A stretch of 64,000 bases of DNA from Sphaerolaimus hirsutus (lineage: Eukaryota > Nematoda > Chromadorea > Monhysterida > Sphaerolaimidae): assembly GCA_964036195.1 (NCBI GenBank), contig OZ038460.1, positions 17,363,504 through 17,427,503 on the forward strand. Reading direction: 5' to 3'. A program made the position numbers and the translations under genes. Below, piece after piece: positions 23,299 to 33,600 of this stretch. Every line of letters starts with the position of its first letter. The first letter of the stretch is position 1. The notes beneath the pieces are model-generated. The model saw nothing but the letters and a program-made list of their open reading frames with translations. It was not told the DNA's origin and made no database searches.

Positions 23299-23728
23299 TA
23301 GGGTTCAAACAGGATCCCGATCCCGGATCCCGTGAAATTCCGGGATTTAGCAGTCCCGATCCCGATCCCGAAACTTTTCAAATCTCGATCCCGATCCCGA
23401 GAAACTCCAAAGTCCGGGATCCCGATCCCGTAAAATTTAGTAGAAATTATCAAAAGAGAAAAAACGACGTTTTTGCATGCAAAAATGTGAACGCAAACCC
23501 CCAGCGTTCATTTTATGCCACGTTTCTGGCATCCAACAGTGTTTTTAGACAACTGTGGATGCCAAAACATTGGCCAAAATCTCTATCCCAAGACCCCAAT
23601 CCCGATCCCGAAAAAATGCCAATCCCAATCCCGATCCCGTGACCCCAATCCCGGCCAATCCCGATCCCGAAATCTCAAAAAACCAATCCCGATCCCGATC
23701 CCGAAAAGTCAATCCCGTTTGAACCCTA
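23299..23728. mobile_element. hAT-like element, TAGGGTTCAAACGGGA family, GATCCC interior
   Basis: Ends TAGGGTTCAAACAGGATCC and ATCCCGTTTGAACCCTA. Flanks GTCTCGG(T) and GGCTCGG(T) are near-matching. The arms repeat CCCGATCCCGATCCCG. It is inserted in an older, decayed copy that starts at about 23207. Confidence 0.72.
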
Positions 23729-24167
23729 GGCTCGGTACCAGGATCGCGACTGGGATAAGGAAATTGGCAGGCACTTGCGAAACTGGTTGTCAAGCGGGTG
23801 GTCATAAAGCGACGATTATTGGTATTTGCTTGAATAACTTGTGAACAAGTGGAGCTATCACAGCGATATTTTGTGGAAACCTTTCCTATGTAGTTGTTAA
23901 TATTCACCTAAATTTTGACATTCATCTGACCACCCAGTGTAAAGTTATTTAAAATCTAATGTGTCAGTCTAAAATGTAGCACCCTGTATTTACACATGCA
24001 AATCAAAATCTTCAGTCAGCGAAGTGGGGGGGGGGCTGGCACAGATGTGTAGTGGGTACACAGGAGTATTGTAGAATTACATGAAAAATGGGTAGAACTT
24101 CATGAGTAATGGGTCTACATGAGTAACAGACCCGGATTGCAGTCTTGTTTGAATACTCCTTGCATTG

Positions 24168-26196
24168 TCATTGATGCAGGTGTACTGCTCTGGTATGCTT
24201 GTCCATGCTTCCTTTTCGAGAAAATGTCAAGTCACATTGACTGCACCTATGTGGTCGTTGTTGCAAGTGGACTACCCTAGGAGCAGTCCCACACCCTGTA
24301 AAGTGTAAAATATCATGCAAAATGTTAAACAAATTAGTATGCAAAATTTTGTAAAACAAACATGTTAAACACATCACACACATAAGTGTCAAAAGTTATG
24401 TAATAGGGTTGGGAATTTCAAAATTTTCAGGTTCAGGTTCAGGTATTGAGGTCAGGTATCGGGTCGGGTTTTCAGGTCAAAATGTCGGGTATCAGGTAAT
24501 AGGATAGTTGGGTATCAGGTAATAAAATCACCTGGTATTAGATTGAACAAAAAATACAGCATGGTGTAGTGTATCTATCACAAGGTGGATAATTAAATGC
24601 AAAAACACATGGAGACACAACAGTTATTCCAAAAAAATCAAGAAAAAAGCATGACCATTGAATTGTGATATAAAACATAACCCCATTTGTCATGGAAGAA
24701 CATCACATCATGGTGGATGAGCTCCTAAAAATAGTGAAACATATTTTTGGTGGATTCAGATTGACTTAAACTGTTACCTCAACTTGCTTGAGTAATAACT
24801 GCCGAAGCCATTGCACTGTGAACCTAAAAGAAATATGTTACAATGATTCTTAGTAATCATTTCCAATTGAGCTTCACCAAAATTAATTAACTAAACCTTG
24901 AGCTTAATTGACTAAACCCCACCTAAATGTTTCAATAGTGGTTAAAACATATTAGTTAATGGTGGCAGTATTCCAGTGGCATTCACAGGATCGCAATAGG
25001 GTGTAACTGTTGGCACCCACTCAAAATATCAATTCTCATTGCCTGATTCCAAACTGTTGTAAACTCAACTGTGTGAACATTCTGCAGTTGAGCAAACAAC
25101 TTTTTCTAAGTTGCTCTGGCACTGTGCCTGGCAGTGCATCCAGTGAAACTGTCTACCTCACTGGATCAGTACAACTGGATACCCTCTGAGGAGAAAACAG
25201 AAATCAAATGCACCCAGATATCTGGCAGCCATTTTGGCCGAGAGAAAGGAGCTTTATCTTCAATTGAATCAATTTTTCAAATGTGAATGAAAGCATGCAG
25301 TACAAAATAAAACTGTATCTGAACTAATTGAAACAAACCAATTAGAAGTGTCTAAATTACAACTGCACCAAACAACAGGAAGTTGTATTCACAACACTTT
25401 CAAACTGCTTGAAAGATTGAACTGTGGGAAACTTCTGCGTGGATTTTCAGGTATTGAGTGTGGGCTCGGGGTTTTGAGGTCGGGTATCAGGTTCCGGTTC
25501 GGGTAACACAGTCGGGTTTGGGTATCAGGTTTCGGTTACAAAAAGTGTGTGGGTATCGGGTTTGGGTCCCCAACCCTATTATGTAATAATTTATTTTGCT
25601 TTTTATTTTTTTTTACAATTTCCACAACATTTGACACCTTACAGGATGTGGGACTGCCACCTGATATGCTTATCCAAATCACCTTTTCGTGCAAATGCTG
25701 TATCACACTGACTGCACTTGTGTGGTCGTTGGTGCAAGTGAACTGCTCTGATATGATTCGACAATATCCAGTTGAGGCTGAATGCCTTACCACAATGCAC
25801 ACACTTGTAGTTTCTTTCTCCAATGTGCACAGTTCTCAGGTGTTTTGTTAATATACTCCGTCGGTAGAAAGCCTTCCCACACAACCAACACTTATTTGGC
25901 CTCTCACCCAGATGCACAGATCCCATGTGCTTGTTCAAACTGTCTAGCCAACCGAATGCCTTGCCACAGTAGCTGCATTTGTACTGTTTTAGCCCCAGGT
26001 GGACAGCATTCACATGTCTCAAAAGGTTATTTTGAGAGAACGCCTTGCCGCAATGCTCACAGCTGTACGGCCGCTCACCCGTGTGCACGCGCATGTGTTC
26101 GTCCAGAGACGGCCGTGTGGGGAATGTCTTGCCGCAGAGAGTGCACTGCTTGCCCTGCCTGGTCTGTGCCCTGCGCCGTGCAGTGCGCGGGTGCAT
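24168..26196 (-). CDS. C2H2 zinc-finger protein A, seven fingers
   Basis: CDS 25661-26196 plus 24168-24276, 645 nt in total, 214 aa, starting MHPRTARRRAQ. An upstream acceptor (GCCTCGCAG, about 26.25 kb) implies a separate 5' exon, which I do not find. The product is a probable nuclear DNA-binding protein with finger linkers of HTGERPY and HLGxRPxxC types. Fingers begin at CTLCGKTF, CEHCGKAF, CSYCGKAF, CWLCGKAF, CVHCGKAF, CSQCDTAF and CSQCDLTF. The second has only 11 residues between Cys and His. The sixth is split by an introner-like element; removing 24277-25660 as a GT-AG intron gives HIRVVH with correct His spacing and the natural stop after HLHQ. Its targets are unknown. It belongs to a family with the genes at 30.6, 50.0 and 56.9 kb. 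Confidence 0.85.
24277..25660 (-). mobile_element. Introner-like element splitting finger 6 of zinc-finger gene A
   Basis: Minus-strand boundaries are CATATCAG|GTGGCAGTCCC and CTGCTCCTAG|GGTAGTCC, a GT-AG intron. Without the hAT-like element nested in it, about 200 bp remain, the usual family size. The terminal repeats also carry CCTGTAAGG and CTTTACAGGG, but splicing at those sites would shift the frame. Confidence 0.85.
24404..25578. mobile_element. hAT-like element nested in the zinc-finger A introner
   Basis: Ends TAGGGTTGGGAATTTC and GTCCCCAACCCTA, with perfect TTATGTAA duplications (24396-24403 and 25579-25586). Arms are rich in CAGGTATCGGGT-type repeats; the interior is unrelated. A partial relative lies at about 29.1-29.2 kb. 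Confidence 0.85.
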
Positions 26197-26465
26197 CAGC
26201 TGCACGAGCACGCTGAGCTGCTCGCAGCCCCGCCCCGCCGCCGCCTGCGAGGCAAATCTTCCAAATGAATGCATGCACGTTTTCTTTTAATCACTATATT
26301 TTTTACATTTTGCAGGGAACGCACATATTTTAAGGTGCATAGTTCCGTTTTCGTGTTGCTTTCGTCTAAATATATGGAACAGAAGAAAAAAAAACAGAAA
26401 TTTCTGCACGCACTGTAGCGACTTCGCCGGCAAACAACCAACAACAGTAAAATACGCATTCATAT

Positions 26466-27030
26466 TAGGGTGTCAAAAAAAACTTTTTACGGAAAACGGA
26501 AACGGAAAAAAAATTTCAGCGGAAAACAGAAACGGAAACGGAAAAAAAATTTAAGTGGCCGGAAAATGGAAAAAGGGGCCGGAAAAACGGAAAAATGGAA
26601 TTCGCATGGAAATGGAAAAATTTGCTGAAATTTTGCCAAAAACGATAAAATTCACTGAAATTTTGCTGGAAACAGAATTTTTTATACATAATTGACAATC
26701 TGCATGACTGTTTACCAGTTTGGCTGGAACAGAAAGCCAAAAGTTGAGCCAGAAAAGGGTAAAATGAGGCGGAAAGCAGAAAATTGAGGCGGAAAACGGA
26801 AAAAAGGCGGAAAAACTGGAAATTGAGCCGGAAAACGGAAAAAAGGCAGAAAAACTGAAAATTAAACCGGAAAACAGAAAATGACCCAAAAAAACGGAAA
26901 CGGAAAAAAGGTGGCCGGAAAACGGAACAGAAAACGGAAAAAAAATTTCACCAGCCGGAAAACGGAACGGAAAACGGAAAAAATTTGCCTGCAGAAAACA
27001 GAAAACGGAAAACGGAAATTTGACACCCTA
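26466..27030. mobile_element. hAT-like element, TAGGGTGTCAAA family
   Basis: Ends TAGGGTGTCAAAAAAAAC and TTTGACACCCTA, with perfect ATTCATAT duplications (26458-26465 and 27031-27038). The whole interior is GGAAAACGGAAA-like, so all frames look open and highly biased. These are not genes. Confidence 0.87.
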
Positions 27031-27038
27031 ATTCATAT

Positions 27039-29459
27039 CACATTTAAGAAAAAAAGTCACCAAATTAACCATTTAATTCAAACGTGCACAGTTGCGCGTA
27101 GTGTTCCACAGCGCAATGCAGTTCGAACAGCAAGCGGTCGCTCCTTAATCATAAGTGAAATTGCCCATCTGAAGGGGGAAGGGAAATGTGTGAGTTGGCT
27201 CAGTGCCAATCGACTAGAATAGCGGCTGTTTGATCCAGAAAACACCAACCCTCAGTTCAAACTGCGTATCTGCATACATGCTTCGAGTGGAAATAGATTT
27301 TAAATGGACTGTGTGATAAATCTGGCCGCACAACCAAGAATAACGAGCTTTGAATCAAAACACGAACGCAGGCTTTTATTTTTTTACAGAAATGACTTGT
27401 TTTGGATACATAAATGAATATGACCTCTGACCAGCTAGACACAATAGATGAAAAGCATCGTAACATTTTGCGAAGACGCACTGCCACAGTGGACACAGTA
27501 GTTTTCCCGTGCACTGAGCAAAAAATCAGCTGGATGAAGCCCCACGCACGAACAACAGTTGTTACTGAAGCAGCTGAAGGAAGAGACCCCGTATGGGAAC
27601 TTGGCAGTCGACCAAAATTTAAAAAGCGCTATCAATATAAAAAGGGCCACAAAATAACCAAAAAATGACCGGTATATAACCGGTATGTAGACGAGAAATA
27701 GCGATTACGAAGGTGAAAATTGGGAAAATGGAGCACATTTTAGCGATTTTAAGCAAAAAGTGAGGTTGAAAATGCAAAGTATAATACGCAACCGGTAACT
27801 TGGACGTATGCCAAGTCTCATACAAGACCCAATCCCAGCTGCACGCTCGGGCAGGTAGCGACGGCAAACTGAAAATTGAAGAACATGTTAAAAGCTTCTA
27901 TTGTCGAATTAATTCAATAAATTCGAAAACGTTTTCGAATATTCAAATTGTAGTTTTCCATCGTTATGCGCAAAGCGGTCGGAAGAAATGGGCACCGCGA
28001 TCGCTACCACACTCGTGATGGATTCTCAATCAGGATGGTTAAAAAATCGGCATTCCCTCAACCGCACCGCACCAGCGTTTGTGTCACTGATATTGATGCT
28101 TTAGCACTCAGAAATTCAAAATGATCAGAATCCTGTGGATATTTCATTCTTGTCAGAACTCAAATTTGTCATAAGAATAATCACAAATGATGTCACAGAT
28201 ATGTAACGCACAGTAATGCAATTAAATAATACATAAAATACACAGTCTACTGAAATGTTAGCATACCTATTTTAATGGAGAGTTTATGTACAAAACTTAC
28301 TGACAGTATTTATGATGAAAAACTGTTTGGTGTTTGGTTCTTATTCAAATGGGATATCTATGCTGCTATTTAGATCTCTTGTAAAGTGTGTATACTCGGC
28401 GGACATGATACTATACAATGAGTTGCATGATGTCATATCATGCACGCTGTATCCAACCCGTAGAACTCTGTTTTGGTGACTCGTGCTCACGCATATACGG
28501 AGTGAAACTATTCAATTGTGCCCGCACAATTCAAACCCCCCGACAAAGTATAGTTGAGTTTTTTGGCATGATGCCATCCAAGCGTCGTCTGGATGGACAG
28601 CATCTGAATAAATACAAAGCGGGAACGTTTTCTGAATTCAAAATTTTGAACGTAACAAGTTTTCTTCAAAATGAATCGATAGCATGTAACTTTTCTAAAA
28701 ATGAATTAGATCAAACGTAGGTAAACGTATAATCAAAAATTTGCAGCACCTATCGGCACAAAAATTGGAGTAAACGAGTGCGTAAAGAACCGCACATTTT
28801 TATTTTCCTTTTTATTATCTTTCCATTTTCTTTTTTAATATTTTCATTTGTCGTTCACTCCGTACAAGAACAAAATTTAACTTTCCAATTTTGTAGAATG
28901 ATATGTCCGTCGACTATACATATTGACATATTTACAACCCACTGTGCACCGTTTTTCTACCGTAGTTAAGATGTATCGCACTTCGCTGTTCAGTAAGATG
29001 TTGAATTTCATTGACGCTCAGCGAAGCGAAACATAAGTGGACCAAACCTGTATTATATCATGTCTGTCGAGTATAACCAGTAAATTTTTTTATGGTTTGT
29101 GATAGGGTTGCGAACCTGCCCTAAATCCTGATACCCACACAATTTTTGGAACCAAAATATGATAACCAAACATGACTCTTCTACCTCAACCCGGTTTTAC
29201 ACCTGACCCCAGATTTTATTAGGATGGCGTGCCTGAAAGGTTGCTAACAGAGTTGTTAAAAGTACCAAACTTTTTGCAAAGTATACGTAAACGTAAAGTA
29301 TTTATTTTTTCACTCACTCCCTGAGTACAGAAAACGTAAAGTAATTTTTTACTTTTACTCATGAGTAAACATTAGTAAAATACTTTTCCCCCCAGAAAAC
29401 GTAAAAGTGAGTATTTTTCAGGGATTTTGCCCCAATTTTCATTAAAAATCAGCAATTTA
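27039..29459. other. Intergenic, no supported gene
   Basis: Contains scattered short open frames without recognisable domains (for example 27414-27668 and 28418-28720). A CAGAGTTGTTAAAAGTACC end starts at about 29.24 kb and relates to the hAT-like family at 32.7 and 50.85 kb. About 29.1-29.2 kb is a fragment of the TAGGGTTGnGAA family. Confidence 0.4.
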
Positions 29460-29607
29460 CTGTATTTCCTCGAAATACACACAGGGTTATTTTTTCAGAG
29501 TGAGAATTTTGCGGGGGGGGGGGGGGTTAAACGAGGGGGGTATTTCGAGGGGGGTTTATAAGTTCACAGTGACCATTTTGAGGGGGGTATTTCGAGGAAG
29601 TACGGTG
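29460..29607. repeat. CCGTATTTCC repeat, short copy
   Basis: TACTGTATTTCCTCGAAATA on the left and TATTTCGAGGAAGTACGGT on the right around G runs. Internal block ATAAGTTCACAGTGACC. Confidence 0.6.
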
Positions 29608-29894
29608 AATACCGTTTTGACCATTTTAACCTTCAGATTCACTAGTTCATGTGTTATTTGCCTATTTTCAGCTATTTTTGGTATTGTTTTGTTCCTATTT
29701 TTTGCTTTTCTCTCCATTTGCCAATCTATGCATCGAAAAAGCCTATAACAAAGCCTATTTGGGATACATTTTCTGTACTCAGGACTTTCAAAAAGTATAC
29801 GTAAAAGGGAGTACAGTAACTTTTTTCAAAGTATACATAAACGTATTTACTCAGTACTCAAGTATACGTACTTTTTGGGTATGCTGGGCTGGGC

Positions 29895-29928
29895 TTAGGC
29901 TTAGGCTTAGGCTTAGGTTTAGGTTTAG
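29895..29928 (+). repeat. Interstitial TTAGGC/TTAGGT telomere-like tract
   Basis: Three TTAGGC units are followed by two TTAGGT units and a partial one. TTAGGC is the nematode telomere unit. The tract lies between the end of a CAGAGTTG-type element and a repeat starting TGCTGGGCGCATTTG. Confidence 0.6.
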
Positions 29929-29929
29929 T

Positions 29930-30340
29930 GTGCTGGGCGCATTTGTAAAACGTCATGCAAAGTGTCAATTGCCATGACAAATGTAGTAAAGGGTCAATTG
30001 ACATCTCAAATGTCAAGCAAAGTACAATTGTCATGAGAAATGTCATGCAGAGTGTAAATTGTGTATCTGAATCTTGTTTTGGCATACAAATTTTATGTTT
30101 TGTTTCCAAATGCCCACATAAGATTTGGTTACAAAAACCACAACAAGATTTGGATACAAAAGATAACATTTGGATACAATTTGCTTTACAGTTTCCACTT
30201 TAATTTATATTTGTCATGACACTAATTGTCAATTATTGACACTTTACTTAACATTTGTCATGACAATTGACACTTTCCATTTCATTTCATATGACATTTT
30301 GACACTTTACATGGCTTGGGACTGCTTCAGCTCCATGAAT
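29930..30340. repeat. GTCATGACAATTGACAC repeat family copy
   Basis: Starts GCTGGGCGCATTTGTAAAA and ends TTACATGGCTTGGGACTGC. The interior has GTCAATTG/CAATTGAC palindromic units and GTTTTGTATCCAAAT-like blocks. A second copy occupies about 57.94-58.41 kb, and both continue into the same AT-rich sequence. The CTTGGGACTGC end resembles the introner terminal repeat, so it may be a larger relative. Confidence 0.5.
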
Positions 30341-30605
30341 AAACAGGTTGAACAATAAACAACAGAAAAAATTTTTTTACAAAAAATATGAATTTTTATA
30401 CAATTTTTACAAAAATATGAATTTGTATACAATTTTACAAAAAATTTACAAAAATTCGAATTTTTATACAATTTTTATTTTTATTTTGAAAGTTTCCATT
30501 TTATTTTATTTTATTCTTCAATTTTCCATTTTATTTTAATTTGATTCTTTTCTGAGATTTTGCCAACCCTGGTCAAGAATGACAAAAACATCACTTTAGC
30601 ATGCA

Positions 30606-33600
30606 TCATTTTTCAACAACAACAGTACAAGAATGCATCCTTTCCTTGGGGCAGTCCCAGACCCTGTAAAAAGCGCTGTAAATTTCCAAATGTAGTGCAA
30701 AGTGTCAAAAGTCATGTAAAATGCCAAGCAAAAAAGCGAATCGTTCGTCATTTTGCAGGGCATTTTCCATGACTTTTGACACTTTGCGTGATATTTGACA
30801 TTTTACAGTGCATTTTACAGGGTCTGGGACTGGCACCTGGTGTCTCTTCAGCGCTACAAACGACCTAGGGGCGTAGCTGCACTGGATGCATTTGTTCGGC
30901 CGCTCACCCAAGTGCACTGCGAACACGTGAGCCTTCATATTTAGAGGTGTCGCAAATGCCCTGCCGCAGTGCACGCACTCGTGTTCTCTCTCACCAAAGT
31001 GCACAGTTCTGACGTGAACAGTCATGGTAGACCGACCGTATGCAGTGACAGCGCAAAATGGACATTTGTGCTTTCTCTCGCCCAGATGAACCGCCGCCAC
31101 GTGCGCGGACATCAGCGTTTCAGTGAGGAACCTCTTGCGGCAGTGGGTGCACTGGTGCGGTCGGATACCCAGGTGGATACCATGCACGTGTTTCCTCAGC
31201 GCACTGCGCTCGGCGAACGCCCTGCCGCACTGCTGGTAGACGTACGGTCGCTCGCCCGTGTGCACGCGCATGTGCGAGTCCAGGGGCAGTCCCGGACCCT
31301 GTAAAATGCCCTGTGATATGTGGAATATGATGCGAAGTGTTGAAAGTCATGGAAAATGTTCGGTAAAATGGCAAACGTACGTTACCGGGCATTTTCCATG
31401 ACTTTTGACACTTTGCATGACATTTGACAATTTACAGGCCTTTTCCCAGGGTCTGGAACTGGCACCAGTTCAGCTCTGGAAGAATACGCCTTCCTGCAGT
31501 GGGTGCATTTGTATGGTTGCAGACGCAGGTGAACACCTCTCATGTGTCTCTTCATGTTGCTGAGTATACTGAATGTCCTGCCGCACTGCTCGCAGACGTA
31601 GGGACGCCCGCCCGTGTGCACACGCATGTGTGACCTCAGCTGCCGCTGTGATGCCAGTTTTTTGCCGCAGACAGTGCATATGTGTGGTCGTAGGTGAAGG
31701 TGGACAGCATTCACGTGGTGCTTCAAAGCACCATCTACAGAGAACGCCCTGCCGCACTGCTGGCAGACGTACGGCCGCTCGCCCGTGTGCACGCGCATGT
31801 GCACTTTCAGTTGTTGTTGCGACGCGATTGCTCTGCCGCAGATAGTGCACTCGTGTCGTCGCAGGCCAAGGTGGACAACATTCACGTGTTGCTTCAAAGT
31901 ACTACGTGCGGGGAACGCCTTGCCGCACTGGTCGCATACATGCGGCAGGTCGCGCTCGCCCGTGTGCACGCGCATGTGCCTGTTCATATTGCCCGGTTGT
32001 GAGAATGTCTTTCCGCACTGTGTGCACTCGTGCGGTCGCAGGCCAAGGTGGACTGCTTTCACGTGTCTGTTCAAATGACCGTGACTGGAGAATGCCATGC
32101 CGCAGTGGTCGCAGCTGTGCGGCCTCTCGCCCGTGTGCACGAGCATGTGTCTGGTCAGATGGCCACGTACACTGAAAGATTTGCCGCACTGGTCGCAGCT
32201 GTGCGGCCGCTCGCCCGTGTGCACGCGCATGTGTGCGACCATATGCCGCCGCGTGCTGAGTGTCTTTCCGCACAGGGTGCATTGCTTCCCCTGCATGGCC
32301 ACAGTGCCGCCGGGGGCAGTCCGCGGGTGCATGAGCTGCACTTGCACACTGAGCCGCTCGCAGCTCCGCCCCGCCCCAGCCGCCTGCGAGGGGAATGGCT
32401 GTGCAGTGCTGCGACCATAGGGGATTTTTGGGGTAGCATTTTAGTGGGGAGGGGGGGGTGGGGTCACCAAACTTTGATGTTGTCACATTCTGTCGTACAT
32501 TAGCTGATTTTGATGTCCTTCGAGTATGTTGGGGTTCGGGGTAGGGGCAACAACCATTTTTTTTGTTTTGTCGAATAATCCTACAGTCCCGAGATAAGGG
32601 GGGTCTACAAAAGCATGGTCATTTTGGCCGATCAGGTCGATTGACTTCGGAGCTCAATAACTCGGCCATTTCTGGGCCGATTTCGACCATTCAACACTTA
32701 AGATGATCACGACATCCTGTAGATACCAGAGTTGCGAAAGTGTATTTACACTTACCCAAAATACCCGGGTAAATGGGTATTTATATTTACACTTACACTT
32801 ACACTTTCATAAAATACCCATACACTTTTTTTACACTTTCCAGGGCAAAATACTCGGGTACAGAAAGTGTATTTTTTTTCAGATGGCCCTGTTTTATGCT
32901 TTTGAGAAAGCACTGAATGTAGAAAATATGGCAAATGTACGAACTAGCCTTTGATCTAAATACAACCTTTGATCAGTACTCATGGTATTCTACAGTTTCA
33001 TCATACTTTTGTAAAAAGGACAAGATCAATGGAAGTTCACCAACTGGACACACAGTCAATGATGGGTAAGTTCTCCAAAAAAAAACACTTTCTGTGTTTT
33101 GAGTTTTTCAAAAATGAATACCTGTGTTTTGAGTTTTTTTCTCGAAAAAAACTTGAGTAACTCTGTTTTTATTTCTGTGTTTTTTGTAAAAACTTGAGTT
33201 TTTTTTGAGTTTTTTCTAAAAAAACTCAAGTTTTTTTTCTCCAAAAAATTCAAGTTTTCCCCCCCAAAAATTTCGTTTTACAGCATTTCGATCTGGAAAC
33301 AGTGGTTTTCTTATAAAATTTTGGTTTTACACATGCTTTAACCCCAAATAACACTTGTGTATTCATTCAAGTGTCAAAAACATCCATAAAAATGTCCACA
33401 ATGAGGACATCAACACCACAACACCAGCAACAAAATGCCCAGAAACGACAATTTAAGCAGTACTCCAAAATTCTTCAATGGATGTGCACTGTATGGAAGA
33501 CTACAGAATTAATTTGAACTACAACTACCATTTACCTCGAAATACCCCCATGGGAGTTTATTATTTCATCAGAAAGTTTAGTAAGGATCATAGAAAATAG

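Noticed and set aside
23253..23642. Frames rich in DPDP/PIPIP repeats at 23.3-23.7 and 45.7-46.3 kb
   Set aside because: They are translations of GATCCC repeats in hAT-like elements.
26881..27222. Lysine-rich open frames in 26.5-27.2 and 36.1-36.8 kb
   Set aside because: They translate GGAAAACGGAAA repeats inside a hAT-like element with 8-bp duplications, so they are not proteins.
28418..28720. 100-codon plus-strand open frame as a gene
   Set aside because: No recognisable domain, no splice context and no related copy. Its length is compatible with chance.
30660..30840. Regular repeats of GTCATGTAAAATG and GACATTTTACAGG as a CRISPR-like array
   Set aside because: The genome is eukaryotic, the repeats are inverted rather than direct, and there are no uniform spacers. 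They belong to the palindromic element family.
31424..32503. Several long plus-strand open frames overlapping the zinc-finger arrays (also at 25.8-26.3 and 52.5-53.4 kb)
   Set aside because: They are shadows of the GC-rich minus-strand finger repeats. They contain no domains, and the minus-strand frames have regular C2H2 spacing.
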